64,000 nucleotides of DNA from a bacterium. GTDB lineage: Bacteria; Cyanobacteriota; Vampirovibrionia; Gastranaerophilales; UBA9971. Numbering within the stretch: position 1 is the stretch's first letter; every line of letters starts with the position of its first letter. A program made the translations under genes and the position numbers. The stretch spans positions 25,934 to 89,933 of the forward strand of contig JBAWVS010000004.1 of assembly GCA_037147175.1 (NCBI GenBank), written 5' to 3'. The notes under the pieces were generated by a model. That model saw only the letters and a list, made by a program, of their open reading frames with translations, ran no database searches and was not told where the DNA came from. Positions 44,676 to 54,213 of this stretch are shown here, piece after piece.

Positions 44676-47072
44676 TTATAATTCTATTTCAACGACTTCT
44701 TTTGTGATTTTTTTGTTTAAAAGCGGGTAGCTCTCAATGTTGTCATTTTTGATTAAATTAAAAGAGGCTTCTCTTGCTATTTCAAGAATACCGGCATCTC
44801 TCACAAGATCAGCAAGTATTAAATCAGGAATACCGCTTTGTTTTATTCCCATGAGCTCTCCCTGACCTCTAATTTTCAGGTCGCTTTCAGCAATAACAAA
44901 TCCGTCATTGGTTTTTGTCATAACTTCAAGCCGTCTTAAGGTTTCCTGCGAGCTTGTTTCAGAAACCAATATGCAATAAGCCTGCTTAGAATCCCTGCCT
45001 ACCCGTCCTCTTAACTGGTGTAACTGGGAAAGACCAAATCTTTCAGTATTTTCTATCATCATAACCGTTGCATTAGGCACATCAACACCTACCTCGATTA
45101 CAGTTGTACTGACAAGTATATGGAATTTTCCTGACCTGAATTCCTCCATGACTTTGTCTTTTTCGGAGGATGTCAGCTTTCCATGAACAAGTCCTATTTT
45201 TAAATCGGGAAAAACATTTTTTTGAAGGCGTTCAGCTTCTTTTGTGGCGGCTTTTGCAGAAAGGGTTTCGGATTCTTCAATCAAAGGAAAAACTATGTAA
45301 GCCTGATGACCTTTTTCAATTTCTTTTGATATAAGCTGATAAGATTTTTTCCTGTCTTTTTGTCCTACCAATGCGGTTTTTACAGGCTTTCTTCCCGGAG
45401 GAAGTTCGTTGATTATTGTCAAATCCATATCACCATGCAAGGTCAAAGCAAGAGTTCTTGGTATTGGAGTAGCTGTCATTGCTAATAGTTCAGGATTTGC
45501 ACCCTTATTTTTCAACTCTGACCTCTGTTTTACACCGAATCTGTGCTGTTCATCTATAACAACAAGACCGAGATTATTAAATTCCACGCTTTCCTGAATA
45601 AGCGCGTGGGTTCCCACAGCTACGTTTATCTGACCGCTTTTAAGGTTTTGCAGCATCTCACGCCTTGTCTTTACGCCATGTTTCCCGACAAAAAGCCCCA
45701 CGCTAAGCCCCAAAGAAGTCAACCAATATACAAAATTCTTATAATGCTGTTCGGCAAGAATTTCCGTAGGAGCCATAATAGCACCTTGATAACCGTTTTC
45801 TACGGCAGAAAGAAGTGCCATTGCTGCCACTACTGTTTTACCGCATCCGACATCTCCTTGAAGAAGTCTTCTCATAGGTTCAGGTTTTGAAATATCAGCA
45901 ATAATTTCATCAAACGCTTCTTTTTGACCACCTGTTAGTTCAAAGGGCAATGAATCAACAAATTTATCAACAAATCCGCCTTTTTTATGATTTAAAACCA
46001 ATCCCTGCGCTTCTGTTTTTTGTTTTTTTCTTATCAGCGCCAACTTGAGCTGCATTATAAAAAATTCTTCAAAAACAAGTCTTTTTCGCGCTTCTTCCAG
46101 TTTTTGTAACGAATCAGGGAAATGTATCTGCCTTATCGCCTTTATTTTATCGGCAAGTTCATATTTATTACGAATTTCTTCGGGAATTAACTCTTCAATT
46201 TGGTCTGCATAAGTTTCAAGGGCATTATGTATGGCCCTTCTGAGTATTTTTATATTTAAATTTTCAGTAATCGGATAAACAGGAACTATTCTATTGAGAT
46301 GAAGCGAGTCAATTTCTTCAATATCACCGCTTACAGCTTCCATTTCCGCTTTATCAACAGTAAGTCCCCTGTTAAAATCATCAACTTTTACTACGCCGGA
46401 AATTATTATATTAGCTCCCTTCGGGAACTGAGCTTTCACTCTCTCAATCATATACCTGTTTGACTTGCCCATAAAGCGGTTTATCGAGATTATTCCTGTT
46501 TCATCGGAAACCGTTATAGTTATTATGGTCAAGTTAGAGCGTTTTATGCTTGTAAAATAAGTTACAGAGAGGATTTTTCCAAAGATAGTAACTTCTTCAC
46601 CGACTTTCAAGTTTGAAATAGGTGTTTTTGCTGCATAATCAAGGTGTTTTCTAGGAAAATAATGAAGAAGATCATGCGCAGTAAAAATCCCGAGTTTATT
46701 TAAAAGCGCGCTAACCTTTGGACCAACGCCTTTTACATACATTACATCAGTTTCTTCAGGATTTTTTATATCAAAAGAACTTTTTATTTTTTTATTATCT
46801 TGTTCAAACGGAGCTTTAATGTGATTTACGAGCTGTTTTATAGCTTTCATCCTTGTAGAAAGGTCTGTTGTCGGGTATGTTTCAAAAACAGCATAAAGAT
46901 TTTTCCATCCGGGATCTTCCGGAAAATTTTTACTTATTTTATACAATTCTTCGAGAATATATCTGGAAAATTTACATTTTTTTCCTGTAATATCCGTATA
47001 ATTATGTTTAATCTCGGCATTTACAGCCTTTTTTAAACTTTCAATATTTTCTATTTCTCTTACTTTTTCCAT
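44676..47072 (-). CDS. recG: ATP-dependent DNA helicase RecG
   Basis: Helicase that remodels stalled replication forks and branched DNA. The 798 residues comprise an extra N-terminal helical region (about 1-105), a helix-hairpin-like segment GVGPKVSALLNKLGI, the OB-fold wedge (about 145-260) and the helicase core with GDVGCGKT near residue 405, DEQHRFGV near 507, TATPIPRTL and the C-terminal QLRGRVGR box. Longer than the E. coli protein because of the N-terminal region, as in many Gram-positive and cyanobacterial forms. The ATG has no strong ribosome site. Confidence 0.97.
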   Translation of the reverse strand: MEKVREIENIESLKKAVNAEIKHNYTDITGKKCKFSRYILEELYKISKNFPEDPGWKNLYAVFETYPTTDLSTRMKAIKQLVNHIKAPFEQDNKKIKSSFDIKNPEETDVMYVKGVGPKVSALLNKLGIFTAHDLLHYFPRKHLDYAAKTPISNLKVGEEVTIFGKILSVTYFTSIKRSNLTIITITVSDETGIISINRFMGKSNRYMIERVKAQFPKGANIIISGVVKVDDFNRGLTVDKAEMEAVSGDIEEIDSLHLNRIVPVYPITENLNIKILRRAIHNALETYADQIEELIPEEIRNKYELADKIKAIRQIHFPDSLQKLEEARKRLVFEEFFIMQLKLALIRKKQKTEAQGLVLNHKKGGFVDKFVDSLPFELTGGQKEAFDEIIADISKPEPMRRLLQGDVGCGKTVVAAMALLSAVENGYQGAIMAPTEILAEQHYKNFVYWLTSLGLSVGLFVGKHGVKTRREMLQNLKSGQINVAVGTHALIQESVEFNNLGLVVIDEQHRFGVKQRSELKNKGANPELLAMTATPIPRTLALTLHGDMDLTIINELPPGRKPVKTALVGQKDRKKSYQLISKEIEKGHQAYIVFPLIEESETLSAKAATKEAERLQKNVFPDLKIGLVHGKLTSSEKDKVMEEFRSGKFHILVSTTVIEVGVDVPNATVMMIENTERFGLSQLHQLRGRVGRDSKQAYCILVSETSSQETLRRLEVMTKTNDGFVIAESDLKIRGQGELMGIKQSGIPDLILADLVRDAGILEIAREASFNLIKNDNIESYPLLNKKITKEVVEIEL

Positions 47073-47299
47073 TTTAAAGCTTTTGATTTTATATAAACCT
47101 TTTTATAATAGCTTACCTTAATTAATTTTTTTAAATTTTATTAATAATTATTAAGTTTGATTTTTTAGGCTATATTGAAAATTTCAAAAATCGGTTATTT
47201 TTTTTCAAAGTGAATGCAATTTTTATTATTCACATGTTTTATAAAACGTGTGATAAACATAAAAATAAACGTAAAAATAAACAAAGAAAGAATAAAAAA

Positions 47300-47902
47300 A
47301 TGAATATACGCTTTAGCGCTAATCAAAATGATGCTTTATATAACACAAAATATTTGCAGCTAAAAAAAGCCAAATCCCCTAACGGAAAATCTGATTGGGT
47401 ATATGCGCACAGACCGAATGCAAAAGACGTAGTAGTAATTGCACCTGTTATTCACAGCAAAGATGGCGACAGTGTGGTATTCATAGAGACAGAAAGACCG
47501 CCAATTAAAGCTGAAGGAAAAGCAGACAGATGCATAGAATTACCTGCCGGTCTGGTAGGTGATGAAAATTCTGCAGAAGAAACAGAACAGGCATTAGTTA
47601 AAGAATTATTGGAAGAAACAGGCTATAAACCTGATAAAATAACAATTCAAGGCAAAAATATCGCCAGTTCTCCCGGTTGTACTTCTGAAACCTCAACTAT
47701 TGCAATAGCTGATATTAATCAGGATACACTTTCACAAAGGCCTATAACTGATGGAGGTGTAATCAAAGCCATTCATAAAGTTCCGCTAAAAGAACTTTCA
47801 AAATGGTTAGGAGAACAACAGGCAAAGGGAAAAGCTGTCAGTGCGCAAGCATTATCGGGATTATACTTTGTTTTATCGAGATTACACGCAGATTCAAACT
47901 GA
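47300..47902 (+). CDS. Nudix hydrolase (ADP-ribose pyrophosphatase-like)
   Basis: Predicted to cleave a nucleoside diphosphate linked to another group. The Nudix box runs from about residue 81 (LPAGLVGDEN) to 107 (VKELLEETGY); the consensus arginine is lysine, a tolerated but uncommon change. The PAG before the box suits ADP-ribose/ADP-glucose-type enzymes. Start ATG 47300 is used; the frame is open 30 codons further upstream but those encode Lys/Asn-rich AT sequence. The N-terminus, MNIRFSANQ, resembles the F-x-G class motifs of other proteins here. Its 3' end overlaps the convergent cyclase gene by nine bases. Confidence 0.87.
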   Translation: MNIRFSANQNDALYNTKYLQLKKAKSPNGKSDWVYAHRPNAKDVVVIAPVIHSKDGDSVVFIETERPPIKAEGKADRCIELPAGLVGDENSAEETEQALVKELLEETGYKPDKITIQGKNIASSPGCTSETSTIAIADINQDTLSQRPITDGGVIKAIHKVPLKELSKWLGEQQAKGKAVSAQALSGLYFVLSRLHADSN

Positions 47903-49864
47903 GCGAACTTCGTAAATTTTAATCGGTTCTGAATTTTGTGCAATGCAGACAGAATCAACCTCTTGTGCTTCTACTGTGGATTTGACTCTTTGATAAGTAG
48001 CATCGCTAATTAAAATATTTGTTTTATAAAGTTTATTGAACGATTCAAGCCTGTTTGCCGTATTTACTGTATTTCCAATTGCGCTGTATTCATGTCTTTC
48101 GTCAGAGCCTATATTTCCAACAAAAGCAATCCCTGAACTTATACCTATTCCTATGTCAATAAGCGGTTTATTTTCTTTTTGCCACTTTTCCTGAAGTTTT
48201 TTAACTTTTTCAAACATCTCAACAGCGCATTTTACAGCCATTTGAGGGTGTTCCGAATTATCTACGGGTGCACCAAAAATAACCAGAAGCGCATCACCGA
48301 TAAATTTATTTACAGTGCCTCTATATTTGAAAACTATAGGAATCATTTCACTAAAATACTCGTTGAGTATGGAACTTACTTCTTCTGGCTCAAGATTATC
48401 AGAAATAGAAGTGAAATTTCTTATATCAGCAAACAAAACACTTATATCTGCTCGTTTTCCGCCGAGTTTTGAACTTTCTTCATCAGAAAGTATTTCATCA
48501 AGTACATCTTTTGAAACATATTTTGCGATTAAATTTTTAATGTCGTGTTTTCTTTGATTTTCAATAAAATAATTATAGCCATAGCCTATTAACATACTGC
48601 AAAACATTAATATTATTGGAGCTATGGGATCCAAAACATAATTTTTTGACGAAGCCATATAAAGACAAAATGAAAAATATGATAATGCAAGAATTGTCGA
48701 TGATATAGCACTGTATAAAACAGGTAAAGTCAACACTATAAAGAAAGTCAGCAAGGATATTATTAAAATAACAAGCAATTTTTCAAATTTGGTTGGTGTT
48801 TTGATAAAATCATTATTTAAAAAATTATTAATTATTGTTGCCTGAATATAAACCCCCGGATAATCTGCCGCCATAGGAGTTGTTTTCACATCTTTCAGAG
48901 CTGTTGCCGTAACTCCAACAACTATAATTTTATTTTTCAAATCTTCTTTTGAAATTATTGGCGGCTTTCCGCTCTTCAAATTGTTGTAAGAATTAATAAT
49001 TTCAGATGCGCTAATAGTTTTATAAGGGTAGATATAAGAATTTTGCTGTGTTTTATACCATTTAATATAACCAAAACTCCCGTTTCTGTTTGAAGACAAA
49101 GGAATATTAAAAGTATTACGGCTATAGCCTGTTGAAGAAAAATTATTTTCGGAAAGGTCATATTGCGAATGAAAATTTAATTTGTTCAAAACAGCCAGCG
49201 CTAAAGAAGGATAATACGCGCTTTTGTAATAAAAAACAGGTTCATATTTTCTTATAATACCGTCAGCATCCTGCCTTGATGACACAGAACCAAGTCCCAG
49301 TGCGGAATTAGCTATTTCTTTAAGAGTATAGCTGCTGTTGTAATACTCAGAAACTTTAATTAATTCTGTTTTTCTTTTATCAGCAACTTTTATTGAGAAT
49401 TTTTCTTTAAAATATTTTTTCTCTTTTTCAAAATTTATATTATCAGTGCTGATAAAAGATTTTTGTTTGCTAAAAAAGACACCTGCTACTACATTATTTA
49501 ATTTTGAAAGCCTTTCAAAGAACTTTGTATCATCATTTTTGTCGCCGTAAGAAGAAATTATTGAATCAAAAGCTATGATTTTTGCCTGTCCGTAGTTTTC
49601 AAGATATTCAAACATGTCTGTGTATTTAGTTCTTTGCCATGGCCATCTTCCGATTTTATTAATCGACTGATCATCAATAGCAACAACTATTATGTCTTTT
49701 GAAGGGTTAGTTTTAGCCGTTATTCTAACCAAAAAATCGTATGCTTTATCTTCCAAAAAATTTTTTGAAAGGCTGTATGCCGACCAGAACAATATAAAGC
49801 TAAATATAATAAGGACAAAAATATTATAGAAATTGCCAAATTTATATCGCGGGTTCAATTTCAC
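47894..49864 (-). CDS. CHASE2-domain class III adenylate/guanylate cyclase
   Basis: Membrane cyclase of about 656 residues. An N-terminal helix is followed by a periplasmic CHASE2 sensor (about 40-300), three membrane helices (about 310-410) and a C-terminal cyclase domain. Metal-binding aspartates sit in FADIRNFT and KFIGDALLVIFG, the latter also holding the base-selecting lysine; SAIGNTVNTANRLE carries the transition-state Asn and Arg. The Lys plus a small residue at the second selecting site favours ATP. The frame opens at an ATG at 49921 inside the upstream gene; GTG 49864 (or TTG 49858) follows GGAG and fits better. CHASE2 cyclases are common in cyanobacteria. Confidence 0.92.
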   Translation of the reverse strand: MKLNPRYKFGNFYNIFVLIIFSFILFWSAYSLSKNFLEDKAYDFLVRITAKTNPSKDIIVVAIDDQSINKIGRWPWQRTKYTDMFEYLENYGQAKIIAFDSIISSYGDKNDDTKFFERLSKLNNVVAGVFFSKQKSFISTDNINFEKEKKYFKEKFSIKVADKRKTELIKVSEYYNSSYTLKEIANSALGLGSVSSRQDADGIIRKYEPVFYYKSAYYPSLALAVLNKLNFHSQYDLSENNFSSTGYSRNTFNIPLSSNRNGSFGYIKWYKTQQNSYIYPYKTISASEIINSYNNLKSGKPPIISKEDLKNKIIVVGVTATALKDVKTTPMAADYPGVYIQATIINNFLNNDFIKTPTKFEKLLVILIISLLTFFIVLTLPVLYSAISSTILALSYFSFCLYMASSKNYVLDPIAPIILMFCSMLIGYGYNYFIENQRKHDIKNLIAKYVSKDVLDEILSDEESSKLGGKRADISVLFADIRNFTSISDNLEPEEVSSILNEYFSEMIPIVFKYRGTVNKFIGDALLVIFGAPVDNSEHPQMAVKCAVEMFEKVKKLQEKWQKENKPLIDIGIGISSGIAFVGNIGSDERHEYSAIGNTVNTANRLESFNKLYKTNILISDATYQRVKSTVEAQEVDSVCIAQNSEPIKIYEVRSV

Positions 49865-50861
49865 TTTCTCCGATTTCTGTTCCTGTTGTAATTTCTTCGT
49901 CAGAATCCAAATCGTTGTCAAATTCGACGGGGGCAGGCAATAGTTGCCCTTTTAAATAAAATATTGCACCAAATAAACTTGAGGATAATATTATACCGAA
50001 CCAAAAAATACTAAAAATTAAAGCATCTGATTCTTTTACACCTGCAAAAGACAGAAAATAAATGTAAGCCCACTCTCTCGGTCCAATCCCGTTAAAAGCA
50101 ACAGGCAAAAATCCTGCCATAGCCGCCATTGAATACGCCATAATATAGTAGCCTATCGGAATTGTAATTCCCATTGCGCTGCCTATAAGCATATGGATGC
50201 CCAAAACAAGCATATGATACAAAGTAGACCAGTAAATAGCTTTTACGACCAGTTTAGGATTGGACCAATAAGCCCTGATATCCCTTAACATGGTTCTTAC
50301 CCATTTTTTTCTTTTAAAAAACTGCATCCAAAAAGTCGGGAACGCAGGAGTAACTATAAAAATTAAAATTGTCAAAAAGCTCATTAATATCTTAAATGCA
50401 ACAGGAACAGGATTTCCTATAGGGGTAAACAACACTAATGCCCCTGCCCAGACTATAATTACGACACCTGAATATCTTTCTGCCAGTACTGAATATATTG
50501 CAGGAGCTTTTCTGCTTTGAAGATCGTGTTTAGAAAGATAATAAGCCTTTGAAATATCCCCGCCGACAGTTGTAGGCAGAAATAAATTAAAGAAAAGACC
50601 GACAAAGTAATAATCTATATATTCTTTTAATTTATTGCTAAATCCGGCGTTGTTTGCTATTAATTTCCATTTGTAAGCATTTAAAACCTGACAGAGCGTA
50701 TAAATCAAAATTCCAATTATCAAAACTGTATGATTTGTTTTGATTAGTGAGTTTTTAATATCATTAAAATCAATCTTGGTAAAAAGAAGTGATAAAATTA
50801 TTATGCTTATCGCTATCCTTGCGGATAAATTAAGCAGTTTATTTCGTATTTTTGTAGACAT
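49842..50861 (-). CDS. YbhN/lysylphosphatidylglycerol synthase TM-region family membrane protein
   Basis: A 339-residue membrane protein with about eight helices and the family pattern PTTVGGDISKAYYLS (about residues 95-110) and GIGPREWAYIYF (about 262-273). Members without the catalytic LPG-synthase domain are thought to move lipids or lipid-linked compounds across membranes, but the substrate is unknown. A hydrophilic acidic tail ends the protein. Its end overlaps the cyclase start by about 23 bases, implying translational coupling of the two. Confidence 0.85.
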   Translation of the reverse strand: MSTKIRNKLLNLSARIAISIIILSLLFTKIDFNDIKNSLIKTNHTVLIIGILIYTLCQVLNAYKWKLIANNAGFSNKLKEYIDYYFVGLFFNLFLPTTVGGDISKAYYLSKHDLQSRKAPAIYSVLAERYSGVVIIVWAGALVLFTPIGNPVPVAFKILMSFLTILIFIVTPAFPTFWMQFFKRKKWVRTMLRDIRAYWSNPKLVVKAIYWSTLYHMLVLGIHMLIGSAMGITIPIGYYIMAYSMAAMAGFLPVAFNGIGPREWAYIYFLSFAGVKESDALIFSIFWFGIILSSSLFGAIFYLKGQLLPAPVEFDNDLDSDEEITTGTEIGESEIEPAI

Positions 50862-50966
50862 ATTTTATATTTTTCTTGTTTTATTAAATTAATACCCTGA
50901 GCAAAAAGCTGTTTATTATATTACAGGAAAAATTTGTTTTATGGAACTTGTTCCGTTTTTCGTTAC

Positions 50967-51062
50967 TTTATACTGAAACGAGTTTGTTTTCAGGAAAACC
51001 GGCAAAGCCGGATTTTCCTGAAAAGCATCACTCCTAAAAGCTATAGTGCTTTCGCAAAAAAT
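50967..51062 (+). repeat. Hairpin repeat family F, copy 3 (complete)
   Basis: Starts TTTATACTGAAA. A long hairpin follows: arms 50986-51003 (from GTTTTCAGG to CCGGC) and 51007-51025 (GCCGG to CTGAAAAG) with an AAA loop and one bulge. Then come GCATCACTCCTAAAAGC and a CTATAGTGCTTTCGC tail. It lies just beyond the end of the nnr gene. Related copies are at 19062-19150 and 37782-37811. Confidence 0.8.
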
Positions 51063-51092
51063 ATTTCATTTCTTAATTACTTTTTCAGAGCA

Positions 51093-52655
51093 CTATATAT
51101 CAAAGACTTCTTTGAAAGCGAGAGGAATATATTTTAACAATTCTGAAGCTGTAAGAGAATATTCTGTGAGTTCTTTAGCGGCTATATCTCCTGCTAATCC
51201 ATGAAGATAAACACCGACAATAGCTGCATTTTTCATACTCAGTCCTTGAGCCGCAAAACCTGCTATCATTCCGGCAAGTACATCACCGCTTCCTGCCGTA
51301 GCAAGAGCGGAATTTCCCGTCTGATTTATATAAACATTACCGCAAGGCTCTGCTATAACAGTCTTTGCACCTTTCAAAACCACAGTCGTATTAAATTTTT
51401 GAGCGGCATCTCTGGCGGCTTTCACTCTATCTTTCTGTATCTCTTCTGCGGAAATTTTCGTGAGTCTTGAAAGTTCTTTTACATGCGGAGTTATGACAGA
51501 ATTTATCGGGAGAAATATATCTTGCTTTATCGAAAGACAATTTAGGGCATCTGCATCAATAACCAGATTTTCGCCTCTGTCTGTCAACTGTTGTATAAAA
51601 TCCGAAACAAACTCAACAGTGGATTCTTCTGTGCCAAGTCCGGGTCCTGTCAAATAGACATCAGCATCTTTGCTTTTTTCAAGTGCTTTGTTTAGAGCTT
51701 TATGAGAAATAGCTTTATCTTCTGTTTCTTCAAGCGGAATACAGACTATTTCAGGAGCCATTGAAGAAATTACAGGGACAGCACTCTCGGGAGTTGCAAG
51801 AATTGAATACCCTGCTCCGACTTTTAAAGAAGCAACAGCACTCATGTAAGCTGCTCCTGTCATTCCTATGCTGCCTGCAACATTAAATACTTTGCCGAAA
51901 GTTCCTTTATGGCTGTTTTCAATTCGTACAGGCAACGAAATACGAATATAATGATCCGTTATTAAATACGTATTAAAAATTTTTCCTTCTGTTAAAGATT
52001 CAGGAATCCCTATCGGGACAACTGTGACTTCTCCTGCATATTCCGCACCCGGATAACTTATCAAGCCATGCTTGAGTGCATGAAAAGTTACAGTATAATC
52101 CGCCACTACCGCGGCTCCTAATATTTCTCCTGTATCTGCATTTATACCTGAAGGCACATCAACTGAAACTATGATTCCCTCTGTATATTCGTTAATTGAG
52201 TCTATTATGTCCTTAATATTGCCTTTCACAACAGAGCCTAAACCCGTTCCGAAAATTGCATCTATTATTATTGAAGATGCAGAAATCATTTGTCTTAATT
52301 TATCAAGGTCAATTTCATCCAGATAAATAATTTCTGTAAAATTTTCCAAAATATCGTGATTAATAAGTGCTGAATCAGATAAATTATCTTTTCTAAACAA
52401 CGAAACTACTGTTGTTTGAATATTATTTTCGATTAAATGCCTTGCTGCGACAAAGCCATCCCCGCCATTATTGCCTTTTGCGCAAAGCACAAGTACGCTT
52501 GCTGATTCGTCCTGAGTTGTATTAATTATTTCAAGCACCTGTTCATATACTGCCCTGCCTGCATTTTCCATAAGCAAAATTCCTGGAATTTTAAGCTCTT
52601 CTATAGCTTTTTTGTCAATTTCCCTCATTTGAGTTCCTGATAATATTTTAAGCAT
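51093..52655 (-). CDS. nnr: Bifunctional NAD(P)H-hydrate repair enzyme (epimerase + dehydratase)
   Basis: Repairs damaged NADHX and NADPHX. The N-terminal YjeF-type epimerase domain (about 1-215) opens SGTQMREIDKKAIEELKIPG and has NNGGDGFVAARHL. The C-terminal ADP-dependent dehydratase domain (about 225-520) has TGPGLG, VIDADALN and the nucleotide-binding GSGDVLAGMIAG near residue 460. The 520-residue fused form is the usual bacterial one. GGAG precedes the ATG. Confidence 0.96.
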   Translation of the reverse strand: MLKILSGTQMREIDKKAIEELKIPGILLMENAGRAVYEQVLEIINTTQDESASVLVLCAKGNNGGDGFVAARHLIENNIQTTVVSLFRKDNLSDSALINHDILENFTEIIYLDEIDLDKLRQMISASSIIIDAIFGTGLGSVVKGNIKDIIDSINEYTEGIIVSVDVPSGINADTGEILGAAVVADYTVTFHALKHGLISYPGAEYAGEVTVVPIGIPESLTEGKIFNTYLITDHYIRISLPVRIENSHKGTFGKVFNVAGSIGMTGAAYMSAVASLKVGAGYSILATPESAVPVISSMAPEIVCIPLEETEDKAISHKALNKALEKSKDADVYLTGPGLGTEESTVEFVSDFIQQLTDRGENLVIDADALNCLSIKQDIFLPINSVITPHVKELSRLTKISAEEIQKDRVKAARDAAQKFNTTVVLKGAKTVIAEPCGNVYINQTGNSALATAGSGDVLAGMIAGFAAQGLSMKNAAIVGVYLHGLAGDIAAKELTEYSLTASELLKYIPLAFKEVFDI

Positions 52656-53022
52656 AAATTACACTCCTGAATTTATTTATATAAATCACTAAACTCAGCG
52701 ACCTACAAAAGATTTGTTAAGATTTATTACAAAATATCATTTCTTTAAAAGATAAACACAATTAAAGTAAAATATCTATAACATAAGATATAATATATAT
52801 TATATATTATGGAAATTTAAACTAAATATAGTAATGACTTAAGTTGATTATTCATGTTATATTATATTGAGTCTTGGGGTGAAATACCAACATAAATATT
52901 TTATTAAAATCAAGTCAAGTAAATTTAAAAATGGATGAAGTTTTGCAAGGGTAAATTTTATAAGATAGGGCACTCAAGAGAGAAAATCCTTGCTGAAAGG
53001 TAATGAGGGGCTAAATTAAGAG
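52656..53022. other. Divergent spacer with a possible structured leader for the zinc-ribbon gene
   Basis: The first half is extremely AT-rich, with TATAATATATATTATATATTA near 52791-52811 as probable promoter DNA. The last 160 bases, from about 52875, are less AT-rich and could form a leader: GCAAGG at 52945-52950 can pair with CCTTGC at 52988-52993, and GAGGGG at 53005-53010 is a ribosome site 12 bases before the ATG. I match it to no known riboswitch class. Confidence 0.35.
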
Positions 53023-54204
53023 ATGTATTTAAACAAATGTACTAAATGCGGCGCAGAATTTGAGACAAAAAATCCAAAGAGAGTTATCTGTCCTAATTGT
53101 TTGTATCCTGACAGAAAAGATTTATCACTAAATTCTTATAACGATGTTTTAAAACAACCTGAAGATGTTTCGGAAAAACAGCCGGAAAAACCGTCTGAAC
53201 AATCTACACAGGAAAAACCCGGCGGTTATTCAGCAGGTGGCGGCTACTCTGCAGGTGGAAATCAAAATTATAATTCCCCACAAAGAAGACCCTATCCGCA
53301 ACAAGGCGGATTTGGTGCGCAGGGCGGATATAATTCACCGAGACCACAGCAGGGAGGCTACAATAATCAAGGCGGCGGATATAATTCACCAAGACCGCAA
53401 CAAGGCGGATTTGGTTCACAGGGCGGATATAACTCACCGAGACCGCAGCAGGGCGGTTATAACAACCAAGGTGGCGGATATAATTCCCCGAGACCGCAAC
53501 AAGGCGGATTTGGCTCACAAGGAGGATATAATTCCCAAAGACCTCCACAGCAGGGCGGATTTGCTCCACAGAGCGGCGGATTCAGAAGACCTCCGCAGCA
53601 AGGTGGATTTACTCCACAGAGCGGCGGATTCAGAAGACCTCCGCAGCAAGGCGGATTTGCTCCACAAGGCGGCGGATTCAGAAGACCTCCGCAGCAAGGC
53701 GGATTCAACAGAGGACCGGGTGGCTTTAACAGAGGCGGCCCTCGCAGGCCTATGGCTTCTCAAAAACCATTATTAATTAGCAGGGAACAGGTTGCAGAGA
53801 TTGAAACACTTTATAAAGCAATGCTTCCGCTTCCTAATCCTGATTGTCACGAAGTAATCGGGCAGCAAATGCAACTTGAACCCAACAAAGTTTTCTTTGG
53901 CATAAACCTTATCAGACAAAAAATGTTTCTGCCGAAACTTCCTTATCCAAAAAGAAAACTCGCGGTTTCTCCCGATCAGTTGACTGCAATACAGAACTTA
54001 TACACTCCTTTGTTGCCATTACCTCCTATAGGCTGCCATAAATTTATTTCAAAACAGCTGAAAATGGATGAATGGCGAGTTCATGTAGGTATAGGCATTA
54101 TCAGGAAACAGATGGATCTTCCTCGCTGGAATCCGGATAGAGCCGACGCTCCTGAAGAATTCAAAAATCAGGTAAAGAAAACTGCTGAACCCGAACAGGA
54201 ATAA
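53023..54204 (+). CDS. Zinc-ribbon / Gly-Gln-rich low-complexity / duplicated helical-domain protein
   Basis: An unrecognised 393-residue protein with three parts. The N-terminus is a zinc ribbon (Cys6, Cys9, Cys23, Cys26). Residues about 62-245 are a disordered Gly/Gln/Pro/Arg/Tyr/Phe repeat tract with nine QQGG units, in two sub-arrays: RPQQGG(Y/F)..QGG.YNSP and 16-residue RPPQQGGF.PQSGGFR units. The C-terminus has two related 55-60-residue segments, beginning REQVAEIETLYKAMLPLP and PDQLTAIQNLYTPLLPLP, each with a conserved C-H pair and an IRxxMxLP end. The composition resembles RNA-binding condensate proteins, but that role is inference. The membrane protein and sppA follow closely. Confidence 0.8.
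   Translation: MYLNKCTKCGAEFETKNPKRVICPNCLYPDRKDLSLNSYNDVLKQPEDVSEKQPEKPSEQSTQEKPGGYSAGGGYSAGGNQNYNSPQRRPYPQQGGFGAQGGYNSPRPQQGGYNNQGGGYNSPRPQQGGFGSQGGYNSPRPQQGGYNNQGGGYNSPRPQQGGFGSQGGYNSQRPPQQGGFAPQSGGFRRPPQQGGFTPQSGGFRRPPQQGGFAPQGGGFRRPPQQGGFNRGPGGFNRGGPRRPMASQKPLLISREQVAEIETLYKAMLPLPNPDCHEVIGQQMQLEPNKVFFGINLIRQKMFLPKLPYPKRKLAVSPDQLTAIQNLYTPLLPLPPIGCHKFISKQLKMDEWRVHVGIGIIRKQMDLPRWNPDRADAPEEFKNQVKKTAEPEQE
53280..53730 (+). repeat. Coding tandem repeats, Gly/Gln-rich tract
   Basis: Imperfect units of about 48-100 bases built on CCGCAGCAAGGCGGATT-like blocks repeat nine times across this stretch. The second half has a clear 48 bp period (16 residues). Confidence 0.85.
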
Positions 54205-54213
54205 AAGTTTTTC

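Noticed and set aside
47210-47299. 30-codon N-terminal extension of the Nudix protein
   Set aside because: It encodes a Lys/Asn-rich run without ribosome site; ATG 47300 gives a normal start.
53204-53763. Long minus-strand open frames rich in Pro/Cys or Ser/Ala opposite the Gly/Gln repeats
   Set aside because: They are mirror frames of a repetitive GC-richer coding tract, have no ribosome site, and the plus-strand frame has the domain structure.
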